From positions 1 through 16,677 of the forward strand of contig WHUX01000626.1 of assembly GCA_015179025.1 (NCBI GenBank): 16,677 nt of DNA, given 5' to 3'. The notes beneath the pieces were generated by a model. It saw only the letters and a program-made list of their open reading frames with translations. It made no database searches and had not been told where the DNA came from. Of this stretch, positions 1 to 8,820 are shown piece by piece; the first letter of the stretch is position 1, and the number at the start of each line of letters is the position of its first letter. The DNA is from Terfezia claveryi (Eukaryota; Ascomycota; Pezizomycetes; Pezizales; Pezizaceae). Made by a program: the position numbers and the translations under genes.

Positions 1-905
1 ACGCAGTTGGAAGATATGAGGGCTATCAATGCGACTTTGGCTCGGTTGTAACCAGGAGAAGGAGGGGGTCGTTTGGAGAAGATACCCAACCCAGAAAAAT
101 TCTCTAGAAAGACCGAAATAAGCTACGCCCTTTCCTTACCCAACTATGACTAAAGGCTGCTACTTATAGTGTCGAACAAGCAAAACTTCGACTAGCAGTA
201 AATTCCTTAGCTAAAGATGCCCTAGATCAGGTTACCCCTTACGTTGAAAACGATACGGTGAACTTATCCCACCTAGCACCACTTATTACCATTCTCAAAA
301 ATGCATTCGGCGATCCAAATCAAGTAGCCAACGCAGAGTACAAACTACAAACGATGATTCAGGGGGCCAGGGAGTTCGCTGCCTATTTTGCCGAATTTCA
401 ACGATATGCAGCTGAAACGAGTTGTGGTAATACGGCTAAGTTGGCAGCTCTAAAGTGCGGACTTTCCTACCAACTACAACAAGATCTCCTCACCATACAT
501 CCTGAACCCACGGAGTTTAACGAGTATGTGGAGGTCTGCCAAAGGCTAGATACTCGTCGCCGCGTGCTACAAACCCAAATGCGTAATCGTGTTGGACCAA
601 CGCCCCGAATGATATCACGCCCTACCGCTCCCGCTCCAGTTAACCCTCAAATAGTCCAAACTCCCTCTACCTCTACAGCTACGGGTACTCACCCTGGGCC
701 CATGGATTTGTCTGTAGGAAGGAAGAAGATATCTCCGGAGGAAAAAGCAAAAAGAATGGCTGAAGGAAGGTGCTATTATTGTAGAGGAATAGGACATGGG
801 GTTAGAACTTGCCCACACGTACAAAAACGTACCCTACAAGTTGCCAAAACGGTTATAGAAAATACGAATAAGGGACTAGAAGTTGGGGAACAGGCAAAAG
901 AGTAG
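1..905 (+). pseudogene. gag: gag (capsid and nucleocapsid) of gypsy element 1, 5' truncated by window edge
   Basis: This is the structural Gag protein that packages the element RNA. The first codons (frame 1, to TAA at 49-51) look like the end of an N-terminal helical segment. The capsid-like domain follows: a short LEKIPNPEKF stretch near 73-102, then, after a one-base loss near 115-122 and TGA at 147-149, a long open segment from 150. The segment 258-905 (215 codons) holds the capsid C-terminal half and a nucleocapsid zinc knuckle of the form C-X2-C-X4-H-X4-C (residues 172, 175, 180, 185; about 771-815). A Pro/Thr-rich linker separates them. The TAG at 903-905 seems to come from a missing A in the run near 895-899, because the other frame runs straight on into protease. 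A programmed -1 shift is an alternative, but no standard slippery heptamer is visible. Confidence 0.85.
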
Positions 906-1504
906 CCTCACCTCAGAGAAATGGGACTAAGTTGAGGCAGGATAAATTTCTGGACTCTTTAAGCATTTCCAGTTCGTCTTTGCAGTCTTCAGAGGAAGAG
1001 TTTTTAGATGGGAATCACCTTATAGTTAGTTGTGAATTAAACGATAATGGTTCTAGAATCCTTACTCATGCCCTGATAGACTGCGGAGCAACGGATTATA
1101 CATTTATAAACCAGGAATTTGCAAGCCATCACCAACTCCCCCTTTATAAACTCAATAATCCCCGAACACTAGAAGTCATTGATGGGCGACCAATCGAGTC
1201 AGGGACAATCACAGACATTAGCAAGCTAAAGCTAATAATTGATCAGCACCAAGAGGAACTTCCACTGTTTATTACCAAACTAGGCTACTACCCCATAGTA
1301 TTAGGACTTCCATGGCTACGATGTTATGATGTGAATATCCGTTTCGCTAAGAACACTGTTACTTTCGACTCCGATTTTTGCCTCCACCATTGTTGTGAAA
1401 AACCCTCGACCATAAAGGGTATCTCAATTCCAGTTCCAGAAAACCCTTGAATTGCCCTTATTGCAGGATCAACCTTTAGTAGCCTAGTTAAAAAAGCAAA
1501 GCAG
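906..1504 (+). pseudogene. pol: Retropepsin-like aspartic protease of gypsy element 1
   Basis: This domain would cleave the Gag-Pol polyprotein. In the open segment 932-1450 an acidic, Ser-rich linker (residues 8-26) is followed by the retropepsin core. The catalytic motif reads ALIDCGAT, with the catalytic Asp at residue 50, so Cys replaces the more usual Ser or Thr of D-S/T-G. The second signature, LGLPWL, is present near residues 123-128 and matches the hydrophobic-Gly motif of gypsy proteases. TGA at 1448-1450 interrupts the frame, which then continues open into the RT linker at 1505. No frameshift is seen within this domain. The Cys variant may be natural for this lineage; I would not call it a null from sequence alone. 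Confidence 0.83.
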
Positions 1505-2580
1505 GTGGAAACAGCCTTTCGGACAACTATCTACGAACTTAACATGGCTTTAAAAGATCCTGAACAACAACCTAAGACGGAGGAGGATAAGATCAAGGAA
1601 CTAGTGCCTTCTGAATACCACGAATTCCTTCCATTATTTAAGAAGGCTATTGCGGAAATCCTCCCCCCCCACCAACCTTACGACCATAAAATTCCTCTTA
1701 AAGAAGGATATACTCCCCCTTTTGGACCTCTATACTCCTATCAAAACCAGAGTTAGAGGCTCTTAAAGTATGGCTGGAAGAAAACCTGTCCAAAGGATTT
1801 ATTCGTGCCTCCTCATCTTCCACAGGTGCACCTATCATATTTGTTAAGAAGAAGGATGGGTCCTTGCGTCTTTGTGTGGACTATCGTGGTCTTAATGATG
1901 GTACCATCAAGAACCGATACCCACTACCCCTTATACGAGAGACTTTGACTAGACTTTCTAAGGCACGATACTATACGGCTCTTGACATTAGAAGCGCCTA
2001 CAACCTCATCCGGATGGCGGAAGGAGAGGAATGGAAAATAGCGTTCCGAACTCGTTATGGCTTATATAAGACCTTAGTTATGCCTTTCGGCCTCACAAAT
2101 GCTCCTGCCAGCTTCCAACATTTTATTAATGATGTTCTCCATCCCTTCCTTAACAATTTCTGTACGGCTTATCTTGATGACATTTTAATATATAGCGATA
2201 CCCTCGAAGAACACCGAACATATGTTACCAAGGTATTGCAAGCTCTCCAAAAAGCCAGCCTCTACCTAAAACCCGAGAAGTGTGAATTTCATAAGACCAC
2301 GGTCCACTACTTAGGCATGATTATCTCAGCAGAAGGGATACAAATGGATCCAGCTAAAGTTAAGGCCGTAATGGACTGGGAATCCCTAATTAACCTTCAT
2401 GATGCTCGTGCTTTTCTAGGATTCGGCAATTTTTATCGCTGGTTTATCAAAGACTTCTCCAAGATTGTGGCTCCTATCGTAAAACTAACAAAAAAAAATA
2501 CAACCTGGCATTGGAGCGACGAATGCCAGAAGGTGTTCCAAAACCTTAAAACACTGTTTACTTCCGCTCCCGTTCTCTAG
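1505..2580 (+). pseudogene. pol: Reverse transcriptase domain of gypsy element 1
   Basis: The domain copies element RNA into DNA. The linker (1505-1756) carries the LPPHQPYDHKIPL motif that precedes RT in gypsy elements. A one-base loss near 1737-1743 makes a false stop at 1754-1756, and the RT fingers continue in the next frame from 1744 (KPELEALK, then [13 protein letters not shown]). From 1864 the palm is intact: catalytic Asp in LDIRSAYN (residue 41 of that segment), [13 protein letters not shown], and YLDD with Asp 105 and 106. The thumb motif [12 protein letters not shown] follows. All three catalytic aspartates are therefore still encoded. TAG at 2578-2580 lies between RT and RNase H where the frame otherwise continues, probably replacing an Arg or Gln codon. 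Confidence 0.92.
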
Positions 2581-2980
2581 CATTTTGATCCCGACCGTGA
2601 AATTATTGTAGAAACAGATGCATCAGACTACGTTTCTGCTGGAATTCTTTCGCAATATGATGATAATAGCATATATCACCCTGTTGCTTACTTGTCTAAG
2701 AAGCACTCATCAACTGAATGCAACTATAAGATTTATGATAAGGAATTAATGGCTATTATCCGATGCTTTGAAGAATGGCGAGCTGAATTGGAATCCACCC
2801 CCATCCAATCAAAGTACTTTCAGATCACAAAAATCTAGAATACTTTATGTCAACAAAGCTCTTCAACCGCCGTCAAGCTCGATGGTCAGAATTTCTCTCC
2901 CGCTGCAACTTCAAAATAGTTTACCGTCCAGGTAAAGCAGGGGGAAAACCAGATGCATTAACAAGAAGGTCAGGAGACCT
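2581..2980 (+). pseudogene. pol: RNase H domain of gypsy element 1
   Basis: RNase H removes the RNA strand of the RNA-DNA hybrid during reverse transcription. The frame continues from RT after TAG 2578-2580. It shows the catalytic ETDASD near 2614-2631, then KELMAI near 2740-2757. After a one-base shift at the A run 2811-2813 it shows SDHKNLEYF near 2820-2846. The domain closes with the usual VYRPGKAGGKPDALTRR signature near 2919-2969, which in this family links RNase H to the integrase zinc region. The RNase H acidic residues are all visible, but spread over two frames. Confidence 0.87.
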
Positions 2981-4151
2981 TCCAAAGGAAGGAGATGAAC
3001 GTATAAGGTTTCAAAATCAAGTCGTTCTCAAACCTGACAATTTAACAATCAATGTGACAGTAGAAGAGCTGGAACTAGAGGACTTGTTTAATAGGGGTTT
3101 TGAAGTTGATCCACTGCCAAGAAAGACATTAGCTAAGCTGCAGCAAGGAGAGAAGCGATCTAAGGACATCTCGCTAGCCGAATGTGAAGAGGATAATGGA
3201 AAGCTAAAATATCGTAGGCGGATATATGTACCAAATTATATGCCTCTAAAGTTACGTCTAATCCAGGACCATCACGATATCCCAGCAGTGGGGCATCCAG
3301 GGCGATCCAAGACACTTGAGCTTATCTCGCGACAATATTATTGGCCAAAAATGCATAAGGATGTTGATCAGTATGTACGCAATTGTCATCCCTGTCAACA
3401 TGCTCGAACGACACGACATGCCCCATATGGCATTCTTCGACCACTCGCAATTCCCCAAGGTGCTTGGCAAGATATCTCCATGGATTTCATTATTGGGCTA
3501 CCCTGGTCAAATGGATACAACGCAATTTTGGTAGTAGTATGTCGACTAACTAAAATGCAGCACTTTATTCCCTGTCGTGATACCACTACTGCAGAGCAAT
3601 TAGCAGATCTATATGCTTGGCATATCTTCCGCCTCCATGGTCTTCCTAAAACAATTGTATCAGACCATGGGTTTCAATTTATCTCTCACTTTTAGAAAGC
3701 TCTCTGTTATGTGCTTAAGTTTTAACCTCTCCTGTCCACACCGTTTCACCCTCAAACTGGCGGCCAGACCGAACGAGTCAATGCCACTCTAGAACAATAT
3801 TCACGGGTGTATGTTAATTATTTGCAGGATGACTGGGAGAACTGGTTACATCTCGCCGAGTTTGCAGCTAATAATCAAGCTTCTGAAACAACTGGGTCAT
3901 CTCCCTTCTTTGCGAATTATGGTTATGACCTACTGTGGCAATTTAATTTCAAGGAAAAGCCCATACGACCAAATGAGCGGAGTGCTATAGAGGTGGCCAT
4001 GAAGATCAAGGAAATAACAGAACACTTACAAAACGAGATGGCTAGGGCGCAGGCACGGCAACAGGAGCAAGCAGACAAAGGATGAGATAATGCTCCAGTA
4101 TTCAAGGAGGGAGATCTGGTTTGGTTTAATAGCCAGCACATTACAACATAA
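2981..4151 (+). pseudogene. pol: Integrase (HHCC zinc region and DD35E core) of gypsy element 1
   Basis: Integrase inserts the cDNA copy into the chromosome. The HHCC zinc region is intact: in the open segment starting at 2847 the residues are H143, H150, C180 and C183 (H-X6-H-X29-C-X2-C). The catalytic core has Asp in SMDF (3483-3485), Asp in VSDHG (3663-3665) and Glu in QTERVN (3771-3773). There are exactly 35 codons between the last two, so the DD35E spacing survives even though TAG 3693-3695 and TAA 3723-3725 lie between them. The first of these replaces the Trp usually found after the second Asp. The frame then stays open to TGA 4083-4085 and TAA 4149-4151. No indel is seen between 2847 and 4547, so this half of pol decayed by substitution only. 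Confidence 0.92.
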
Positions 4152-4547
4152 CGGCCAAGTAGAAAGCTCGACCATAAACGGATTGGCCCCTACAAGATCA
4201 CAAAGGTCATATCCCCCTATGTATACGAACTCGACTTCCCTGCTAGTGTGCATTATCATCGAGTCCAGCATGTTTCACTTCTCGACCCAGCAAACAATAA
4301 TCCCCTACCTGGGTAATACAATCCCCCACCTCCACCAGTGATAGTTGATAATGAGGAAGAGTGACAAGTGGAAGAAATCTTGGATTCTCGTCTTCGGAGG
4401 AAGAAATTAGAGTACTTAGTAAAATGGGTAGGGTTTGAAAGACCAGACTGGGAACCGGCAACAAACATCAACAAACTCAAGGCTATTGATGACTTACACA
4501 GGCGAAATCTGAGCAAACCAGGACCATTGCTGGAAGACGAAGACTAA
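4152..4547 (+). pseudogene. pol: GPY/F module and chromodomain at the C terminus of gypsy element 1 Pol
   Basis: The C-terminal end of chromovirus integrases carries a GPY/F module and a chromodomain that binds histone H3 methyl-lysine and steers insertion to heterochromatin. Here the same frame as integrase shows RIGPYKI (about 4170-4190), then [11 protein letters not shown] (about 4257-4292) and a Pro-rich linker broken by TAA 4314-4316. The chromodomain follows at 4362-4515: VEEILDSR, then YLVKWVGF and DWEP. Its first position is TGA (4362-4364), where a Trp codon is expected. The remaining aromatic cage positions look present. Pol ends with a short acidic tail at TAA 4545-4547. Confidence 0.88.
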
Positions 4548-4568
4548 GCCTAAAGGGACTTCGGCCAT

Positions 4569-4578
4569 GAGGAGGGGA
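4569..4578 (+). other. Polypurine tract of gypsy element 1
   Basis: A 10-base all-purine run (GAGGAGGGGA) lies three bases before the TGTCAC start of the 3' LTR. This is the position of the primer for plus-strand DNA synthesis in LTR retrotransposons. Confidence 0.75.
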
Positions 4579-4585
4579 TATTGTC

Positions 4586-4790
4586 ACGGCGTTAATCTAC
4601 TTGCAAACTATTTGACACCCGAACAGGCTTGTTCGAGTGTCAGCACGGTATTTGAATTTACTTGCGAGCTATTTGACACCCGAACAGGCTTGTTCGAGTG
4701 TCAGCACGGTATTTGAATGTACTTGCGAGGTATTTGATACCCAAACAGGCTAGTTCGAGTGTCAGTAGGCTTGTTCGAGTGTCTTAATAC
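4586..4790 (+). repeat. Tandem 59-61 bp repeat with embedded hairpin in the LTR
   Basis: Units start at 4586, 4645 and 4706, each beginning ACGG. Each contains an inverted repeat with 12-base arms of the form GACACCCGAACA / TGTTCGAGTGTC, separated by about four bases (one mismatch between arms). The third unit is more diverged. It is followed by an extra half-copy of the right arm (about 4766-4785). Confidence 0.88.
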
Positions 4791-4822
4791 TAGAAGGGAT
4801 TAAAGAGGTGGATCGCGGAATA

Positions 4823-4842
4823 TCACCTGCGATCGCAGGTGA
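4823..4842. promoter_or_regulatory. Perfect 20-bp palindrome in LTR U3
   Basis: TCACCTGCGATCGCAGGTGA is identical to its reverse complement. It lies 44 bases before the LTR TATA box. It contains two inverted CACCTG/CAGGTG E-box-type words. A dimeric transcription-factor site is an inference; the palindrome itself is seen directly. Confidence 0.6.
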
Positions 4843-4886
4843 CGTCAAGTTAGTCGGGCGCCAGTCCTTTGGCCATGGCAATCATG

Positions 4887-4892
4887 TATATA
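4887..4892 (+). promoter_or_regulatory. TATA box of LTR 1
   Basis: TATATA occurs 181 bases before the LTR end, downstream of the repeats and the palindrome, as expected for the U3/R promoter of an LTR. Confidence 0.55.
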
Positions 4893-5073
4893 GGAAGCCT
4901 TAGTTGTCGTTTCTTGTTCTTGTTCCTTACGTAACGTCTTGTATTATAACCTTGGTAATACAGACTCTGCCTTTTGTCCTAATACTCCAAGCTACGGTTA
5001 TAGTTTCGTCTTCGTGCGCTCCTTGGAGTCACGTCTTTAGTTATAGCCACAGCCATCGACTTACGCCGTTACA

Positions 5074-6481
5074 AGAACCAACTAAGGACTATATCAGAAG
5101 TTGTGATACTTGTCAACAGATAAAGTATTCCAACAAGGCGCTACTTGGACTCGTAACCCCATTACATGTACCAAATAGGCCATAAACTGACATATCGATG
5201 GATTTTCTTAAGTTAGCACCTGTGTTTACTAAGTGTTCAATTTTGTACCCGAATATTCCTGTTGAAGAAGATTATGTAGTTTGTATTTCATGACTTTATA
5301 CGATTGTTGATAAACAATAAGGATTCAAGTTTCTTATTCCTGTCTCAGATAATTTCACAGCAGAACAATGTACTGCTACCTTTGATACTCATGTAGTCTA
5401 GACTATGGGATACCCTTTCTGTATTGTTTTTGACTGCGACATTCTTTTTATATCAACGCACTTTCAAGATTGGGCTAGGAATAAAGGAATCAACTTGGAA
5501 CCGTCTACCGCATATCATCCACATGCAGACGGACAATCGGAAATTGTGAACAAAGAAATTCTACAAGTAGCAAGAGCCTGTAAAATCGAAGGATTTAATT
5601 GGCTACAGAAACTACCAGAGATACAGTTGAAACTCAACTCTTGGTATAATACCACTAGACAGAATAGTCCCTTTTCTACACTATTTGGATTTAATGCACA
5701 TCTTGACATATCGATTCTTCCATACCTCATTAATACATATGTACCCACAAATGAACGTCATGAGGTAACGTCTAAAAACCTATATGACGCCAAGAAGACT
5801 TAAGCATCTTAAGCGAACAAACGACTACCCAATACAGCCAAATTTTCAGTCAGACAACAAGTTATGCTTTCCTCACAAAATATCAACCTATCGAATGTCT
5901 CATCCAAACTCAAACCAAAATGGGTAGCCCAATTTCCCATTATTTCTAGTAATCGGAAACGCAATAACTATAGCCTAGACCTATCCAGTCAACCTGACCT
6001 CCACCTCATATATAATACTTTTCATATTAGTAAACTCAAACCATACTACAAAAACGATCCCACCCAGTTCCCTCACAGACAATCTCTGGAACCAGGACCA
6101 ATTTAAGATGATTGTTATAAAGTTGAAAAGGTATTAGAATTCAGAACAGCTCTTCGAACTGGAGAAAGACAATATAAGGTCAGATGGGTAGGATACTCTC
6201 CTAAATATGATTCCTGGGTAAACGCCAAGGATATCACCAGCGAAATTCTTTAAGACTTCTGGACAACCGGAAGTATGGAAGATACATTCAAGAGACGTCG
6301 AAGGACTAAAGGAAAACAAGGACCACGAACCAGAGATGAGACCTGAGCTCTCATTCAACAAGAATGAGATAGAATTATGAGTCAAGGAAATACTAAGGAT
6401 ACTCATGTTAATGCTAATGTATTAACAATGCATCAAATCTTAGGACGTATGGAAACCAATATAGCAGAACGAAAGAAGTAA
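5074..6481 (+). pseudogene. pol: Pol 3' part (integrase, chromodomain) of gypsy element 2
   Basis: This comes from a different Ty3/gypsy lineage from element 1. One frame (codon starts at 5072, 5075 and so on) runs from the LTR edge to TAA 6479-6481 without any frameshift, but with ten nonsense codons (5183, 5291, 5318, 5399, 5801, 5810, 6104, 6251, 6344, 6365). The zinc-region Cys pair reads CDTC; the His pair lies on the other side of the inserted element. The core has Asp in SMDF (5201-5203), Asp in VFDCD (5432-5434) and Glu in QSEIVN (5540-5542), with exactly 35 codons between the last two. A C-terminal segment ends in YNTFHISKLKPY. The chromodomain (6116-6256) reads VEKVLEFR, YKVRWVGY and DSWV, with TAA inside its C-terminal helix. 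The region 5803-5863 is poorly conserved. Confidence 0.9.
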
Positions 6482-6664
6482 GGATAGGAAATCCTTCTAT
6501 GTGGGGAAGTGTAATAGAGAACATTATTTCATTGCTTATATAATTGATTATATACTTTTGTATTTCCTATATTACTACTATGTTATGTAACTAAGCCTCT
6601 CGGTTGAAGGACTAACCTTCTACCACCTCCTATTGCTTTATAAGCGTCCATAGCACGCGGAATT

Positions 6665-6686
6665 TGCCATGGGAAGTTCCATGGCA
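6665..6686. repeat. Inverted repeat in LTR 2
   Basis: Arms TGCCATGG and CCATGGCA are separated by six bases. Both contain the palindrome CCATGG. Confidence 0.6.
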
Positions 6687-6710
6687 CTTGCCATATGAAG
6701 ACACCCTCAT

Positions 6711-6810
6711 TATGGCCATATGACCTCTGTTTAAGGCGTGTGACTCATTACTATGGCCACATGACCATCGTTTAAGGCGTGTGACTCATTACCATGGCCA
6801 CATGACCCCT
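6711..6810 (+). repeat. 41-bp tandem repeat (2.4 copies) with TGACTCA sites in LTR 2
   Basis: Units start at 6711, 6752 and 6793 (partial). The first two differ at only a few positions. Each full unit contains TGACTCA (6741-6747 and 6782-6788), the consensus bound by Gcn4/CPC1-type and AP-1-type bZIP factors in fungi. The units lie about 100-175 bases before the TATA box. That they respond to such a factor is inference. Confidence 0.8.
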
Positions 6811-6885
6811 TTTGTACAGTGCACCACCTTCTAGTATGCTACCCTTTATTGTATATATTTCCTTAGTCATCAGATCTCAGAGGAG

Positions 6886-6893
6886 TATAAATA
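6886..6893 (+). promoter_or_regulatory. TATA box of LTR 2
   Basis: TATAAATA lies downstream of the 41-bp repeats and about 140 bases before the proposed LTR end. Confidence 0.55.
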
Positions 6894-7028
6894 GGCCGCT
6901 GGATTCCCTCTGGAATCCACAGAAAGACAAGAAGCAACCAAGCAAGCATTCAGAGCAAGCAAGCCTATATTCTGATCAGATCAAGATCATATAGCTTAGA
7001 TAGCACAAATCATATAAGATAGATTACA

Positions 7029-7429
7029 CCAGTTAATTACTGTTCCCTTCAGGAACATCCCACATAGTAATCTCCCTACCCTTCTGAGGTCTTACCTCAG
7101 CAGAACCGAAATACACAAACGTCCGTGCCTACAGATATAGATTGTATAAATGGTACCGAATGAATACTATCTAGTACCATTCTTTACAATTAGCTAGTAA
7201 GAGAAGTAAGAGACAGCTTCATGTACTGACTATAATATACCTAATATTTGCCCTTTCTCTCTCTAGATATTTGGCCTACAGTATATGTAAGAAAGTTACA
7301 TTCCATTTCCCAATGAAATGTAACTCCCATTACATACCAACATTTAACCTAGTGGAATAATATTATCAGGCCTCCAGCATCGGCCGGCAGATAATAATAA
7401 AGGTATAGTAACTCATGTATTTCAATATA
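7029..7429. other. Intergenic, no gene; possible LTR 2 remainder
   Basis: No coding signal is seen. It contains an inverted repeat AATGGTAC/GTACCATT (about 7149-7182) and several TGTAA/TTACA words, any of which could be true LTR borders. Confidence 0.5.
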
Positions 7430-7945
7430 GTAATGAGTGTAACTCATTGGAAGGGTCACGTGATACTTGTAGTTATATTTCCTAGTAGTTTCTGGAAGTT
7501 TCTATTATGTTGATTTCAAATCATGTAATGGGTCAGATGATGGCGCACTGCCTCATCACTGCCCCAACACTGCCCCAACACTGCCCCACTCCGGGCAGTA
7601 TATAGTCCCCTGAATTCCCCTCAGTTGGAGGAGCGTTCAAGTCAGTTCAAGTTAGTTCAAGCCAGTGATAGAAACAGAAACAGTATAGTAGAAATAATAA
7701 TAGTATTGAGCTATTAATTCTGGGCCCTTTATGGGCCCGTCTCCCTCTATGTTCCAATAACAAGTTATAGGCCAGTCGGGCCTATCTTCTATAACTAGAG
7801 CGACAATAGAATATATATATATGCAAGATATACTTAAACAGAAGCTATAGGTTCCGTGCACCTATAGTTTGCTGTAGTAAACTCTAGTACAGCTACCTGG
7901 CAGTAGAGAGTTGGTTATGAAGCACGCCGCCTTACTTTACAGTAT
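7430..7945 (+). repeat. LTR-like region, possibly a copia-type LTR with primer-binding site
   Basis: The region has three copies of an 11-base ACTGCCCCAAC-like word (7557-7590) just before TATATAG (7599-7605), then three 10-base GTTCAAGNNA units (7635-7664). Inverted repeats follow: GGGCCC/GGGCCC near 7722-7738, ATAGGCC/GGCCTAT near 7768-7786, and CTATAGGT/ACCTATAG near 7845-7867. Near 7911-7923 TTGGTTATGAAGC resembles the complement of the initiator tRNA-Met anticodon region, which primes copia-type elements. No copia coding region follows, so this would be a solo or wrecked copy. The borders are not determined. Confidence 0.35.
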
Positions 7946-8102
7946 ATGAACTATATTTACTTTGAACTAGGTAACCCCTATATATCTAATATTTATACAT
8001 TCACTAGCTTAATATACCACCTGCAATACACCCAATCTTACCAACATATAAGTCTTCTTTCTCTCTCTCTATATAGAAGGGAAGAGTCTAATAAAGACTT
8101 TA

Positions 8103-8320
8103 AATTGTTAGTATATATGGATGTAGATACCTATACTAACATAGACCTCCTAATTGCTAGCTTATATGGATGCAGATATCTAGGCTAATAGAGACTCCTC
8201 TCGCTTGCTAGTATATATAGGTATAGATATTCAGAGTTTAAAGAGCTCTCAATTGCAGGCTTATATAGACATAGATATTTAGACTAATATACATTCTGAA
8301 TTGGAGGCTTATATGAGATA
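8103..8320 (+). repeat. Degenerate 48-51 bp tandem repeat, about 4.4 copies
   Basis: Units start at 8103, 8152, 8203, 8251 and 8299. Each begins AATTG or a near match, followed by a TTATAT-rich core and a GATAT word. The period is close to a multiple of three but varies by 1-3 bases, and the partial open frame through it soon meets stops. It could be a relic of a coding repeat or simple satellite DNA. Confidence 0.6.
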
Positions 8321-8820
8321 GTACAAACTAGCAGTAGAAGAAAAGTATGAACTAATGGTATAGAGAGTAACACAACTTAGTAGTGAAGGTAAGAGGCAAA
8401 GGAAAGAGTATAATAAACCAGCCATACTTCTATATATATATATATTCTCCAGTTTAGCTATCTTCTGTTAATTAGGCAAACCTTCAAAATAAAATTATCT
8501 AAAGTCTACTTATCTGTAGGCCTATATTCTATATTCATTATGAAATTTAATAAAATATAGCCTAAGTTCTAGGTTTTTTTCTATTCTTTTTCAATTTATT
8601 AATATTTTGCCTGTTATATTCTGTTTTTTAATTTATTTTGATAGGTTTGTTTACTGGTATGGTAATAATTAAGTCATATTTTAGGGTTGTTTATTTGTTG
8701 GTACAGTCATAGTTTTGTATGTAATATAGATAGGGATAATTATTTTGTATGTAACATTTATAGAGTATTTTATTCCACTGATATATATAATAGAAAAAAG
8801 ATAAATAGGCTAGGCTACAT
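8321..8820. other. AT-rich gene-free stretch
   Basis: It is strongly AT-rich with a TA run near 8430-8446, many short stops in all frames, and no motif I recognise. Confidence 0.6.

Larger units (their letters stand above)
1..5073 (+). mobile_element. Ty3/gypsy LTR retrotransposon, element 1 (3' portion, degenerate)
   Basis: The order gag, protease, RT, RNase H, integrase, chromodomain, polypurine tract and LTR is that of a chromodomain-bearing Ty3/gypsy element (Metaviridae-type, chromovirus lineage). The 5' LTR and the start of gag lie before the window. Reading the pol frame end to end shows four single-base frameshifts (near 115-122, 895, 1740 and 2811) and nonsense codons at 49, 147, 1448, 2578, 3693, 3723, 4083, 4149, 4314 and 4362, so the copy is dead. 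The LTR edge at 5073 abuts integrase coding of another gypsy element, which suggests nesting. Confidence 0.93.
4582..5073 (+). repeat. 3' LTR of gypsy element 1 (492 bp)
   Basis: The left end is TGTCACGGCG, directly after the polypurine tract. The right end is CGCCGTTACA, which is the reverse complement of the left end in 9 of 10 positions, so both borders are supported by the sequence. It has the canonical TG...CA ends. Inside lie three tandem units with a hairpin (4586-4790), a 20-bp palindrome (4823-4842) and a TATA box (4887-4892), consistent with a U3 promoter. The five bases after the LTR (AGAAC, 5074-5078) would be one copy of the target-site duplication; the other copy should lie before the off-window 5' LTR. 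Confidence 0.85.
5074..7028 (+). mobile_element. Ty3/gypsy LTR retrotransposon, element 2 (3' portion, degenerate)
   Basis: It consists of the pol remnant 5074-6481, a short spacer with a purine-rich GTGGGGAAG tract (6501-6509), and an LTR starting TGTAAT at 6510. It is in the same orientation as element 1, and its 5' part is missing from the window. The simplest reading is that element 1 inserted into its integrase region. The right border is uncertain, because several TTACA words follow. Confidence 0.78.
6510..7028 (+). repeat. 3' LTR of gypsy element 2 (right border uncertain)
   Basis: TGTAATAG follows a purine tract 28 bases after the last pol stop, as expected for an LTR start. The region has LTR-like promoter structure: an inverted repeat, tandem 41-bp units and TATAAATA at 6886-6893. 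ATTACA ending at 7028 would complete a 6-base terminal inverted repeat and give 519 bp. Other TTACA words (near 7190, 7300 and 7335) could be the true end. Confidence 0.6.

Noticed and set aside
896..935. Programmed -1 frameshift between gag and pol
   Set aside because: No standard X-XXY-YYZ slippery heptamer is visible at the overlap, and other single-base losses in the same copy make a simple deletion more likely.
4904..5185. Open frame of 93 codons with a CDTCQQIK motif
   Set aside because: It is a chimera: its first half reads through the LTR of element 1 and only the end (from about 5074) is true integrase of element 2.
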